DNA from: Clostridia bacterium
GTDB taxonomy: Bacteria > Bacillota > Clostridia > Christensenellales > Christensenellaceae
NCBI GenBank assembly: GCA_017439085.1
Contig: JAFRTU010000009.1
Span: 1-64,000 of the forward strand
Length of the DNA stretch: 64,000 nt
Reading direction: 5' to 3'
Positions 44,498 to 53,044 of the stretch are shown one piece after another. Within the stretch, counting starts at the first letter, position 1, and every line of letters begins with the position of its first letter. The notes beneath the pieces were generated by a model. The model had not been told where the DNA came from and ran no database searches. It saw only the letters and a program-made list of their open reading frames with translations. Position numbers and translations under genes: made by a program.

Positions 44498-46642
44498 CTA
44501 TTTGAACAGAATATTGTAATAATTCTGCTCGAGTATGTACTTTGAATATTTTACCTTGTTCTTTACTATTGCCGATATGGTCTTTATGTATTCTTCATCT
44601 ACGGTTATGGACTCATCTGCAGGAGTAAATTCCTGTGTCAGAGCATTGTAATAGCCTTTGTCGGTGATCCAACTGTAGTTTCTGAATAGAACGAGTGGTG
44701 TGGTATTCTTCGCAAACACGTCTCTGCCGACGAGGAGCCTGGAGTCGTATTCCATCCCGAAGAGGTTTGACATAGTCGGGAGAATGTCGAGACTGTACGT
44801 AGGTTCATCGACCTGAATGGGTTCTTCCTTTTCAAGGCAGCCGCTCCAGATGATAAGACAGTTCTTGTGTATTCCTATGTTTGTCTCGACAGGACTTCCA
44901 TTTAGCTCATCAAAGTTTTTGTATTTATATCCCGTATTGCTCTCAAGGCCATACGGATAATGGTCTCCCGTAAGAACGATAACGGTATCATCTGCGATTC
45001 CCGCTTCCTCAAGCCTTTCTATGAGGTATTTCATAGCAAGATCGAGTTCCATATTGCATGCAACATAAGCAGCGGCATTTTCAGAGAGATTCAGGTCCGC
45101 AACGTCATTTTTGTGCTTATATGACATGTAGTTACCTACCCATGTATACTGGGCATGTCCGCTTACGGTCATGTAATATATGCTGAAGGGTTGTTTGTCG
45201 ATATAGTCATCTACGGTCACTTCCATGAGCTGGAGGTCACTTCTCGGCCATACCTTGTCTATCTTCGGAAGTCCATTGCCCATAGCGATGAACTTCTCGT
45301 AACCGAGGTTAACGTGTGTCTCATTACGTTTGTAATAGGTATATGAGTTGTTATGATATGCGCGCGTGAAGTATCCGAGTCTCTGGGACTGATGTCCGAG
45401 AGTGAAATAAAGGTTGTTCTTTCTGGACTCATAGATACTCTGCACTCCGCCCTTCGGGACCAGTCCGGTCAGGTGTGAATACTCACCGTCGGAGGTGCTG
45501 TATCCCCATGCAGGCTGATAGTAATTTGTGAAATAGATGCCCTTCGTCATCATCCTGTAGAGTGTAGGAGTATACTTTTCATTCACTGCCCACCATGAGA
45601 AAGCTTCAGCCGTAATGACGATCAGGTTCTTTCCCTTGAATTTGCCCGTATACTCATTCTGCTGAGTCGGTCTTTGTGCAGAGAAATACTCGTGCATCGA
45701 TTTTACGGTATCATTCTTTGCCTTTGAGATAAGAGTATCGAAATCTATGTCCATGACATTGTAGCCATATTCTATCTTTGGAGAAGGAATGACAGATGAA
45801 GAAGGGTCAACAGATGACGATGACGAGGTTGATGATGTACCTGACATTTCAGACTCGCTTGGGAACACTATTATATCATCCCCATCATCCTTGCCCTTCG
45901 GGGTACCGAATATGAAATACTGGATATCAAGTCTAGTTCCCGTAACCAGACCGAATCTGTAAGAGGATTCGGAGATGTTGTATTCGGACGTATAGTATTC
46001 TTGATATGTAACAATACCTCCGGAAAATGCATATACTCCTATAAGAGCTATGACATAGAATATGATCCAGAAAAAGACCGGCAGAACCTTTGTGATGAGT
46101 GAAGAAGCTCTTCTTGAGGTCACTCCCTTGAAGAATACACAGTACAGCACAAGTGGTACGGCATAGAGTATGACCACATACAATCCCTTAAGGACTATGA
46201 CTACAGCTGTTCCGAGATAGCTCTTCACCATGTCTCCGCCGGAGTTCAGAATCGCATTTATACCCATGAAGAACGTGAAGAACTGGTTGAGGAAGAACTC
46301 AAGAAGGAATACAAAAGCAAAAAGAGATATTACGATGATGTTGAGAGTTCTTACCAGCTTATATTTCTTCCAGATATTGCATATGAAATAGAAGAACATC
46401 CCTGCAGAAAGGGAAAAGAAGAAAACGAAGTATCCACCCTCGAATATGTTCCTTCCCAGGAAGAGTTTCATAAGGAACTCAAAATAGAGGAACATAAGCG
46501 GATAGAAGAGCATTAGCAGATAGCTCTGTTTTACTGTAAGCTCACGGATGGAATGCCTGTTCTTATTGATGACCCTGTTGTTTCTGCTCTCATGAGAGCT
46601 TCTGCTGACCGGACGGCGCTTTGGAGAATTGCTGTATATCAT
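44498..46642 (-). CDS. ltaS: Lipoteichoic acid synthase family protein
   Basis: A 714-residue polytopic protein: about five membrane segments (residues 40-215), a Ser-rich linker with a run of serines (about 275-300), and an extracellular sulfatase-fold domain. The catalytic threonine is present (Thr383 in GYSTSDGE), as is the metal motif LTGDHYPYG. It polymerises glycerol phosphate from phosphatidylglycerol onto a glycolipid anchor. It could alternatively be an LTA primase or another phosphoglycerol transferase of the same family. Promoter -10 TATAAT lies about 75 bp upstream, and there is no strong ribosome binding site. Confidence 0.9.
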   Translation of the reverse strand: MIYSNSPKRRPVSRSSHESRNNRVINKNRHSIRELTVKQSYLLMLFYPLMFLYFEFLMKLFLGRNIFEGGYFVFFFSLSAGMFFYFICNIWKKYKLVRTLNIIVISLFAFVFLLEFFLNQFFTFFMGINAILNSGGDMVKSYLGTAVVIVLKGLYVVILYAVPLVLYCVFFKGVTSRRASSLITKVLPVFFWIIFYVIALIGVYAFSGGIVTYQEYYTSEYNISESSYRFGLVTGTRLDIQYFIFGTPKGKDDGDDIIVFPSESEMSGTSSTSSSSSVDPSSSVIPSPKIEYGYNVMDIDFDTLISKAKNDTVKSMHEYFSAQRPTQQNEYTGKFKGKNLIVITAEAFSWWAVNEKYTPTLYRMMTKGIYFTNYYQPAWGYSTSDGEYSHLTGLVPKGGVQSIYESRKNNLYFTLGHQSQRLGYFTRAYHNNSYTYYKRNETHVNLGYEKFIAMGNGLPKIDKVWPRSDLQLMEVTVDDYIDKQPFSIYYMTVSGHAQYTWVGNYMSYKHKNDVADLNLSENAAAYVACNMELDLAMKYLIERLEEAGIADDTVIVLTGDHYPYGLESNTGYKYKNFDELNGSPVETNIGIHKNCLIIWSGCLEKEEPIQVDEPTYSLDILPTMSNLFGMEYDSRLLVGRDVFAKNTTPLVLFRNYSWITDKGYYNALTQEFTPADESITVDEEYIKTISAIVKNKVKYSKYILEQNYYNILFK

Positions 46643-46717
46643 ACGATCTTGACCTGTAGTTTACTTTAAAGAGGAATGGTAAGTATTTGCTAACTTATCA
46701 CTTTAAGCCCTCTTGAT

Positions 46718-46723
46718 ATTATA
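46718..46723 (-). promoter_or_regulatory. Likely -10 of ltaS-dagK
   Basis: Perfect TATAAT on the minus strand 75 bp before ltaS; the -35 is not recognisable. The rest of 46643-46801 shows no gene. Confidence 0.4.
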
Positions 46724-46801
46724 GACATATTTATGTAAAAAAGCGTCCCCCTAAAAAAGATTTTTATAAATAATTAAAAACTGAATCGCGGTGGCAAAAG
46801 A

Positions 46802-46830
46802 AACAGGGTGCCTGTTTAAGACACCCTGTT
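46802..46830 (-). terminator. Terminator of the C-terminal Cys-motif membrane protein gene
   Basis: 9-bp stem AACAGGGTG / CACCCTGTT; on the minus strand it is followed by TCTTTTG. Confidence 0.65.
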
Positions 46831-46850
46831 CATTGTAGCCGGTTAAGATC

Positions 46851-47567
46851 TCATTCATCAGAAGGAAGATCGGTGATGTTGTCCCTGTGTGCACAATGTT
46901 TACAGATCCTTGTACGTCCCTCTGCAATGGCCTGTTCCACAGTACCGCTCGTAAGTGTGTCTGTCTGGTTGAGCGATCCGCAGTCGGAATGAGTATGGTA
47001 TACCTTTCCGAAAGGTGCCCAATAAACAACAGTATCTCCGAGCTCAGTCATAGCAGCTTCCTGCTGTTCCTTGGAAACAGGATTGAAGTCATAGCTTGCT
47101 ACTCCGGCTATGAGAAGAGCGATGATCGCAACTACTGTAGCGATGGTCTTGGTCTTCTTGTCCAGATCCTTATTGGTGAGAAGGATTATTATGATCGGAG
47201 CAAAGCACACGAGGCTTGCTATGACACCCATATTGTTCCACAGCCAGAAAAGGAACTTGTTCTTTTCGGACATCGGGGAGATATGATTTGCCTTCTTCCA
47301 CATCTGGGATGCGATGATGACGCATATAAGATCCAGGACAAGGAATAAGATGAGCTGCCATACGGTAGGCATGAACTTGAGATTGAGTTTTCCTACCACA
47401 ACGAGAATTGCAAGGATCTCGAAGACAAGTCCAAGCACCCATAAACAGATGGCGCCTATCCTTAGAGCTTTGCTGTTGCCTACTGGCTTAGCAGCGGTTA
47501 TCTTCTTTCCGTCGGCAGTAACTTCTACTTCCGACTGGATGATCTTATGTTCCTTTTTTTCAGCCAT
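46851..47567 (-). CDS. Membrane protein with C-terminal His/Cys motif
   Basis: A 238-residue protein: charged N terminus (1-35), about four membrane segments (36-165), and a short C-terminal module VYHTHSDCGSLNQTD...EGRTRICKHCA (about 188-228). The module's His/Cys pattern (HxHxxC ... CxxC) resembles a small zinc site seen at the ends of assorted clostridial proteins. Its role is not known to me. The ribosome binding site is CAGGAGA. Its promoter appears to overlap the terminator of the upstream ABC operon. Confidence 0.75.
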   Translation of the reverse strand: MAEKKEHKIIQSEVEVTADGKKITAAKPVGNSKALRIGAICLWVLGLVFEILAILVVVGKLNLKFMPTVWQLILFLVLDLICVIIASQMWKKANHISPMSEKNKFLFWLWNNMGVIASLVCFAPIIIILLTNKDLDKKTKTIATVVAIIALLIAGVASYDFNPVSKEQQEAAMTELGDTVVYWAPFGKVYHTHSDCGSLNQTDTLTSGTVEQAIAEGRTRICKHCAHRDNITDLPSDE

Positions 47568-47601
47568 AGTGATCTCCTGTTTATAATTTTTCTTAATAAA
47601 A

Positions 47602-47630
47602 AATATACTCTATTATTGCTGTGTTTTCAA
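47602..47630 (-). promoter_or_regulatory. Promoter inside a terminator hairpin
   Basis: Minus strand: TTGAAA (47630-47625), 17 bp, TATATT (47607-47602). The hexamers use the loop and the descending arm of the hairpin at 47603-47643. Confidence 0.6.
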
Positions 47631-47643
47631 TAACAGAGTATAT
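47603..47643 (-). terminator. Terminator of the ABC permease-ATPase operon
   Basis: 16-bp stem (47628-47643 with 47603-47618, one mismatch), nine-base loop, then TTTTTTATT on the minus strand. Confidence 0.8.
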
Positions 47644-47652
47644 CGTACTTCC

Positions 47653-48447
47653 TCAGTTCAGGAGGTCCCTGTCGCTTGTGAACTCGGTCCCCGAGACTCT
47701 TTCAAAGGCCTTGAGAAGGGCCTCGACCGTGAGCTTTTTCTTCTCTTCTCCGGAGATGTCGAGGATTATCTTTCCTTCATGGAACATCAGAAGCCGGTCT
47801 CCGTAATCGATGGCGTCTCTCATGTTGTGGGTGACCATAAGAGCCGTCAGATTGTTCTCTCTGATGATCTTATTGGAGATCGTGAGGACTATCTGGGCCG
47901 TTTTCGGGTCCAGTGCAGCTGTGTGCTCATCAAGGAGTATGAGCTTCGGTTTCTGTAAAGAGGCCATGATCAATGTAAGAGCCTGCCTCTGCCCACCCGA
48001 GAGGAGTCCGACTTTGGCTTCCGTCCTGTCTTCAAGTCCGAGTCCCAGTTCCTTTAGTTTTTCCTTATACTTCTCACGGTCCTTTTGTCTGATGGCCCAT
48101 AGCAGTTTTCTCTTCTTACCTCTTCTGTCAGCCAGAGCCAGATTCTCTTCTATATTCATATTACCGGCCGTACCGGTCATAGGGTCCTGGAACACGCGTC
48201 CGAGGTATTTCGCTCTCTTGTGTTCGGACAGAGAGGTGATGTCCTCTCCGTCAAGTATTATCCTTCCGGAATCGATGGGGAATACACCTGCTATCGCATT
48301 CAGTGTGGTGGACTTTCCGCTTCCGTTTCCCCCTATGACGGTGACGAACTCTCCGTCGTTAATTGTCAGGTTCAGGGAATCGAGAGCCACCTTTTCATTT
48401 ACCGTTCCGCGGTTGAATGTCTTCGTTACGTTTTCAAGGATCAGCAT
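47653..48447 (-). CDS. ABC transporter ATP-binding protein (PF04392-type importer)
   Basis: A 264-residue ATPase with Walker A GGNGSGKST, Q-loop FQDP, signature LLSGGQRQALTL, Walker B LILLDEH and switch His (THNM). It energises the permease encoded immediately upstream, with a 1-bp overlap. With the lipoprotein at 49.5-50.4 kb it makes a three-part importer of the kind annotated as TrpXYZ or as uncharacterised amino-acid/nucleoside-like uptake. The transported compound is unknown. Confidence 0.93.
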   Translation of the reverse strand: MLILENVTKTFNRGTVNEKVALDSLNLTINDGEFVTVIGGNGSGKSTTLNAIAGVFPIDSGRIILDGEDITSLSEHKRAKYLGRVFQDPMTGTAGNMNIEENLALADRRGKKRKLLWAIRQKDREKYKEKLKELGLGLEDRTEAKVGLLSGGQRQALTLIMASLQKPKLILLDEHTAALDPKTAQIVLTISNKIIRENNLTALMVTHNMRDAIDYGDRLLMFHEGKIILDISGEEKKKLTVEALLKAFERVSGTEFTSDRDLLN

Positions 48448-49343
48448 CAGTTCGTCCTCCTGACTCTCTTTTCAGAGATGATCTTCTTAAGATAGGGAAA
48501 TGCAAGGAACGTTGCGACCACTATTGCAGAGAAGAGCTTGAGGTCTGTCGTAGAAAGTCCCAGCTGGAGGACAAGGGATATGATCATGAAGTATAGGATC
48601 GATCCAAGAACGACAGCAAAAAGCTTAAGAGCAAAGTTATGGAAGATCCTTCCGAAAATAACTTCACTCATGATGATGGCTGCAAGTCCGATTACTATTG
48701 CACCTCTTCCCATATTGACGTCAGCACTGCCCTGATACTGTGCATAAAGAGCACCTGAAAGAGCAACGAGCCCATTCGAGATAGTGAGGCCCATGACCTT
48801 GTTGAGGTTGGTGTTGATGCCCTGGGCCCTTGCCATGTTTGGATTGTTGCCGGTCGCTCTTATGGAATGTCCCACCTCTGTTCCGAAGAACCAGTAGAGG
48901 ATGGCTATGATGACGATGCAGAATAAAAGGCTCACTATGATTGCACTCGGTATATATCTCAGGCTTACGATAAGGTCATACTTGTCGACGCTTATGGCCT
49001 GATTGGATTTTCCGAGTATCCTCATGTTGATGGAATAGAGTCCGATCTGGGTCAGTATCCCGGAGAGTATGGCAGGGATACCAAGTACTGTATGGAGAAA
49101 ACCCGTTATGAGCCCGGTCGCCATGCCTGCTATCAGAGCAAGGAGCAGAGCAAGATACGGGTTCATACCGCCGAGCATCGCCATCACCGCAACAGCGGCT
49201 CCGGTGGCCATGCTTCCGTCAACGGTCATATCGGAATAATCGAGTACTCTGAAAGTTATATATACTCCTATCCCAAGCAGTCCCCATATTAGTCCCTGAG
49301 AGCATGCGCCCGGAAGGGACTTGATTAATGAAACGATATTCAT
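48447..49343 (-). CDS. ABC transporter permease
   Basis: A 298-residue branched-chain-type permease (BPD_transp_2 family) with about eight to nine membrane segments. The GHSIRATGNNPNMARAQGIN segment is the cytoplasmic coupling region characteristic of this family. It overlaps the ATPase gene by 1 bp. The ribosome binding site is GGAGA. A separate -10 (49384-49389) lies downstream of a hairpin that follows the binding-protein gene, so permease and ATPase may be transcribed at a lower level than the binding protein. Confidence 0.9.
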   Translation of the reverse strand: MNIVSLIKSLPGACSQGLIWGLLGIGVYITFRVLDYSDMTVDGSMATGAAVAVMAMLGGMNPYLALLLALIAGMATGLITGFLHTVLGIPAILSGILTQIGLYSINMRILGKSNQAISVDKYDLIVSLRYIPSAIIVSLLFCIVIIAILYWFFGTEVGHSIRATGNNPNMARAQGINTNLNKVMGLTISNGLVALSGALYAQYQGSADVNMGRGAIVIGLAAIIMSEVIFGRIFHNFALKLFAVVLGSILYFMIISLVLQLGLSTTDLKLFSAIVVATFLAFPYLKKIISEKRVRRTN

Positions 49344-49383
49344 GATGTCTCCAGCTGTGGTTTATGATTGTTTTTACCAATAT

Positions 49384-49389
49384 ATTATA
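49384..49389 (-). promoter_or_regulatory. Possible -10 for permease-ATPase
   Basis: Perfect TATAAT on the minus strand 41 bp before the permease; no good -35. Confidence 0.35.
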
Positions 49390-49409
49390 CTTAACTGCAG
49401 GTAAAAATA

Positions 49410-49439
49410 AACGGTATCCCTCATGGGAAGGATACCGTT
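49410..49439 (-). terminator. Intra-operon hairpin after the binding-protein gene
   Basis: Perfect 10-bp stem AACGGTATCC / GGATACCGTT; on the minus strand it is followed by TATTTTTACC. Probably a partial terminator. Confidence 0.7.
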
Positions 49440-49457
49440 ATGGACTTATTTGTTCGA

Positions 49458-50411
49458 TCACTCGATCGGAACGATTCCTTCGGGGATCTCGATTCCCAGA
49501 AGCTCTGCAACTTCCTTGTTGTATTCAAGGGTTACTTTTGCTGCATAGACTATAGGGGTGGTTGCCGGATCAGCGCCGTTTACGAGGATCTCGTAAGCGA
49601 CCTTTCCTGCTTCATATCCCATGTCATAGTAACTGATGGACAGAGTTGCCAGTCCGCCGTTCTTGCACATGTTCTCCTCACCGCAGATCACCGGGATCTT
49701 AGCGGGAATGGTTATGTTCTTAACTACTTCCATATTGTCAGCAATGGTGTTGTCAGTAGGGATGTAGATGGCTTCAACTTCATCGACTGCCTTTGTGACT
49801 ACTGCCTGTATCTCATTTGAATCGGATACAGTATAGACCTTGACTTCAATATTCTTTTCCTTCAATGCCTTCTCTGCGAGTTCTGCCTGGAAAATGGAGT
49901 TGGACTCACTTGAGCAGTAGAGGATACCTACGGACTTGACATCAGGAGCGATCATTGTAAGAAGCTCTATCTGCTGATCTATAGGAGCAAGGTCAGACGC
50001 GCCGGTAACGTTGGTGCCGGGCTTGTCGTTGGATTCTATGACTCCTGCGGAGACGTAGTCCGTGATGGATGTTCCGACGATCGGGATCTTGGATGTAGCT
50101 GCAGCGCAGGATGTGAGCGCAGTTGTGGCGTTTGCCATGATGAGGTCGACGTTATCGTTGACGAACTTCGTGGCGATGGTCGCACAGTTTGCAGGATCAT
50201 TCTGAGCGTTCTTATAGTCAAATACTACTTTATCTCCGAGAAGATCCTTCAAAGCCTGCTCAAAACCTTCTGTTGCAAGGTCGAGAGCCGGATGCTCGAG
50301 CTGCTGAAGAATTCCTACTGTATATACTTTTTCTTTTTTCTTGCAGGAAGCGACTGAAAGCAGAAGGACTGCGATCATCATTACTGCCAGTATGCGTACC
50401 AGTTTTTTCAT
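49458..50411 (-). CDS. ABC transporter substrate-binding lipoprotein (PF04392)
   Basis: A 317-residue lipoprotein (signal MKKLVRILAVMM...SVASC, Cys about 23) of the ABC_sub_bind family with a periplasmic-binding type I fold. Family marks are YTVGILQQLEHPALD, NDNVDLIMANATTALTSC, VGTSITDYVSAGVI and VYTVSDSNEIQAVV. ATG 50411 follows AGGAGGAATT; the ORF extension to 50468 overlaps the promoter and is rejected. Relatives bind tryptophan or other hydrophobic ligands, but the ligand here is not readable. There is no T-box or riboswitch in its leader. Confidence 0.92.
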   Translation of the reverse strand: MKKLVRILAVMMIAVLLLSVASCKKKEKVYTVGILQQLEHPALDLATEGFEQALKDLLGDKVVFDYKNAQNDPANCATIATKFVNDNVDLIMANATTALTSCAAATSKIPIVGTSITDYVSAGVIESNDKPGTNVTGASDLAPIDQQIELLTMIAPDVKSVGILYCSSESNSIFQAELAEKALKEKNIEVKVYTVSDSNEIQAVVTKAVDEVEAIYIPTDNTIADNMEVVKNITIPAKIPVICGEENMCKNGGLATLSISYYDMGYEAGKVAYEILVNGADPATTPIVYAAKVTLEYNKEVAELLGIEIPEGIVPIE

Positions 50412-50452
50412 AATTCCTCCTAAAAAAATTTGATACAAACTATAGTAGGTAT

Positions 50453-50481
50453 AAAATAATCCCCTCACCCATAATTGTCAA
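50453..50481 (-). promoter_or_regulatory. Promoter of ABC binding-protein gene
   Basis: Minus strand: perfect TTGACA (50481-50476), 17 bp, TATTTT (50458-50453). Confidence 0.6.
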
Positions 50482-50605
50482 TGAATAATTTTTATTTATT
50501 CGGCACTATTTATGCATATTTATGCAACTATCATAAATATTCTGTAAGAATCGACAAAATAGAATTATAATTAACACGATATGGATGAAAGGAAGGAGAT
50601 CGAAT

Positions 50606-51250
50606 TTGAAGGAATTCAAGTATGCAGTCTTTGATATGGACGGAACAGTTCTCGATTCCATGTTTATCTGGGACAGGCTTATCGATGATGTGTTGAAAAA
50701 ACTGGACATTGGGAATGATCTTTCGGTGAGAAGCGACATACTCACACTAAACATGGAAGATACTGCGGATTATCTGATCGACAGGTTTGGTTTTCCATAT
50801 TCAAACCAGGAGATGATCGACATCATCAATGAGGAAGCACTTGAACAGTATATGAGAGATGCCAGACCCAAGGAAGCAATAGACAAGTATCTGGACAAAC
50901 TGCATAAAAAGGGGATAAAGACGGCCATAGTCACGGCAACGGACAGGGAGATAGCTGATCCGGTGCTCAGAAAATTCGGACTGTATGACAGATTCGATCT
51001 CATAGTGACCTGCACAGAGGAGAAACTGGACAAGAATACTCCGGAGATATATCTCAGGACGTTTGAGAAACTTGGAGCTACGGACATGAAGGACTGTGTG
51101 GTGTTCGAGGATGCACTTCACTGTGTAGTCACAACCGTCGGAGCAGGACTTTATACAGTAGGGGTAGAAGATGAGGTCGCAAGACATTCTGCAGACAAGA
51201 TCAGAGAGACGGCTGACGTATATATCACATCATTTGAGGAACTGCTGTAA
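50606..51250 (+). CDS. HAD superfamily phosphatase (beta-phosphoglucomutase-like)
   Basis: A 214-residue HAD hydrolase: motif I FDMDGTVLDSM, a helical cap, motif II IVTATD, the conserved Lys at NTPEIYL (Lys one residue earlier in DKNTP) and motif IV VVFEDALHCVVTTVGAG. TTG 50606 is chosen as start because AAGGAG lies 7-8 bp before it; an ATG at 50585 would place the ribosome binding site inside the gene. First gene of a run with thiN and ddh. The substrate is unknown. Confidence 0.87.
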   Translation: MKEFKYAVFDMDGTVLDSMFIWDRLIDDVLKKLDIGNDLSVRSDILTLNMEDTADYLIDRFGFPYSNQEMIDIINEEALEQYMRDARPKEAIDKYLDKLHKKGIKTAIVTATDREIADPVLRKFGLYDRFDLIVTCTEEKLDKNTPEIYLRTFEKLGATDMKDCVVFEDALHCVVTTVGAGLYTVGVEDEVARHSADKIRETADVYITSFEELL

Positions 51251-51251
51251 T

Positions 51252-51911
51252 ATGAACTTACCCGAGAGAACACACGACAGAAAATGCCATATAGTGGGTG
51301 CAGGCCCTCTTTACGGATACGATATTGAAATAGGACCCGATGATATTCTCATTGCTGCTGATGCCGGTCTGCGAAACCTGAAAGAAGGTCAGATGCCCGA
51401 CATACTGCTTGGAGATTTCGATTCTCTTGGTTCAAGACCGGAAGGATATGATCTTGTGATCCTGCCGGAGGTCAAGGATCTCAGTGATACTCTTGCGGCA
51501 GTGGATGAAGGTCTTAAGAGAGGCTACAGGGAGTTTTTGATATACGGTGGTACCGGAGGCAGGGCGGATCATACCATAGCAAACCTGCAGACTCTTGCAT
51601 ACCTTGTTGAACATGGAGCAAGAGGATGGCTTTTAGGGCAGCAGAACATATCTACCGTGATGGGACCTGGAACGCTGAAACTGGAAAAAGGAAACAAGGG
51701 TTTTATCAGCATATTCGCATATGGAGGAGGAGCGGAGGGCGTGAGTCTCAAGGGATTCAAGTACAATATATTTGATACCGATCTTTCTGCAGCGTATCCT
51801 CTCGGGCTCAGCAATGAGCTTATGGGACTTGATGCAGAGATAGTACTCATGAAAGGATCGCTCCTCATAGTATATGAGAGAGAATATGAAAGAGTAAGGA
51901 CAGCCTGGTAA
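51252..51911 (+). CDS. thiN: Thiamine pyrophosphokinase
   Basis: Converts thiamine to thiamine pyrophosphate, the cofactor of the PFOR encoded at 4.6-8.1 kb. The 219-residue protein shows the catalytic-domain motifs AADAGLRNL, DILLGDFDSLG, a Lys/Asp-rich KDLSDTLAAVDEGL stretch and GGTGGRADHT, plus the C-terminal beta-domain with DTDLSAAYPLGLSNE. It starts 1 bp after the HAD stop. The ORF extension to 51171 overlaps the HAD gene and is rejected. Confidence 0.93.
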   Translation: MNLPERTHDRKCHIVGAGPLYGYDIEIGPDDILIAADAGLRNLKEGQMPDILLGDFDSLGSRPEGYDLVILPEVKDLSDTLAAVDEGLKRGYREFLIYGGTGGRADHTIANLQTLAYLVEHGARGWLLGQQNISTVMGPGTLKLEKGNKGFISIFAYGGGAEGVSLKGFKYNIFDTDLSAAYPLGLSNELMGLDAEIVLMKGSLLIVYEREYERVRTAW

Positions 51912-51948
51912 AGGCTTTAAGATTATTTATCAAAAAGGAGATAGGAGC

Positions 51949-52926
51949 ATGAAGATTGGAATTTACGGATACGGAAATCTCGGAAGAGGAATAGAGAATG
52001 CTATAAAACAGAATGATGATCTGGAGCTTGCAGCAGTATTCACGAGGAGAGATCCTGCCACTGTCAGCATTAATACTGAGGGAGTGCCTGTAGTAAAAGC
52101 GGATAATGTACTTGATTACAAGGACCGTATAGACGTAATGGTCATCTGCGGCGGAAGTGCAACAGACCTGCCCGTCCAGACCCCCAAACTGGCAGAACAT
52201 TTCAACGTCATCGATAGCTTTGATACCCATGCAAATATACCTCTTCATTATAAAAATGTGGATGAGGCTGCCAAGGCTTCCGGACATACTGCACTCATCT
52301 CCTGCGGATGGGATCCCGGCATGTTCTCGCTCATGCGTCTGTACGGGAACGCCGTTCTTCCCGATGGTAAGGATTATACCTTCTGGGGACCGGGAGTGAG
52401 TCAGGGGCATTCAGATGCCATAAGGCGGATCAAGGGAGTAAAGGACGCAAGACAGTATACCATTCCGGTCGAATCAGCCATGGAAAGAGTCAGGAACGGA
52501 AAGGACCCGGAACTGACCACAAGAGAAAAGCACATAAGAGACTGCTATGTCGTGGCGGAAGAAGGTGCTGATCTGGAGAGGATCGAGAAGGAGATAAAGG
52601 AGATGCCGAACTACTTCTCGGATTATGACACAACTGTGACCTTCATCACAGCTGAGGAGATGAAGGAGAAACATTCCAGGATAAATCACGGGGGCTATGT
52701 CTTCAGATCCGGGAAGACCGGTAACGGAGAGAACAAGCATGTGATCGAATACAGGCTCGACCTCGACTCCAACCCGGAGTTCACGTCATCGGTCATCGCT
52801 GCGTTTGCGAGAGCGGTCTACAGACTGAGCTTAAAAGGAGATCATGGATGCAAGACGGTTTTCGACATACCGCCGGTACTCCTGATGAACAGAGACAGAG
52901 AGGACTGCATAGCACATCTGCTCTAA
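51949..52926 (+). CDS. ddh: meso-Diaminopimelate dehydrogenase
   Basis: NADPH-dependent enzyme that makes meso-diaminopimelate from tetrahydrodipicolinate in one step, supplying lysine and peptidoglycan. The 325-residue protein has the N-terminal Rossmann motif GIYGYGNLGRGIE, the SFDTHANIP motif, the SCGWDPGMFSL substrate segment and the GPGVSQGHSDAIRRI motif. The ribosome binding site AAGGAGATAGGAG is strong. A hairpin with a weak T-tract ends the unit. Presence suggests meso-DAP-type peptidoglycan. Confidence 0.96.
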   Translation: MKIGIYGYGNLGRGIENAIKQNDDLELAAVFTRRDPATVSINTEGVPVVKADNVLDYKDRIDVMVICGGSATDLPVQTPKLAEHFNVIDSFDTHANIPLHYKNVDEAAKASGHTALISCGWDPGMFSLMRLYGNAVLPDGKDYTFWGPGVSQGHSDAIRRIKGVKDARQYTIPVESAMERVRNGKDPELTTREKHIRDCYVVAEEGADLERIEKEIKEMPNYFSDYDTTVTFITAEEMKEKHSRINHGGYVFRSGKTGNGENKHVIEYRLDLDSNPEFTSSVIAAFARAVYRLSLKGDHGCKTVFDIPPVLLMNRDREDCIAHLL

Positions 52927-52934
52927 TAAAAACG

Positions 52935-52961
52935 ATGCCCTTCTTATATGAAGGGCATTTT
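52935..52961 (+). terminator. Terminator after ddh
   Basis: 9-bp perfect stem ATGCCCTTC / GAAGGGCAT, loop TTATAT, short T-tract. Confidence 0.75.
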
Positions 52962-53002
52962 CATTGTAAGAAAAGAACATAAGTGTCCTTGAAAGTCTCA
53001 GA

Positions 53003-53011
53003 TGATATAAT
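53003..53011 (+). promoter_or_regulatory. Extended -10 promoter of the nine-gene operon
   Basis: TGATATAAT with perfect hexamer at 53006-53011; a TTGAAA at 52989 is too close (11 bp) to serve as -35. Confidence 0.55.
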
Positions 53012-53044
53012 CTTTATATGGATTAGTTACAGGGAGATACGGAT

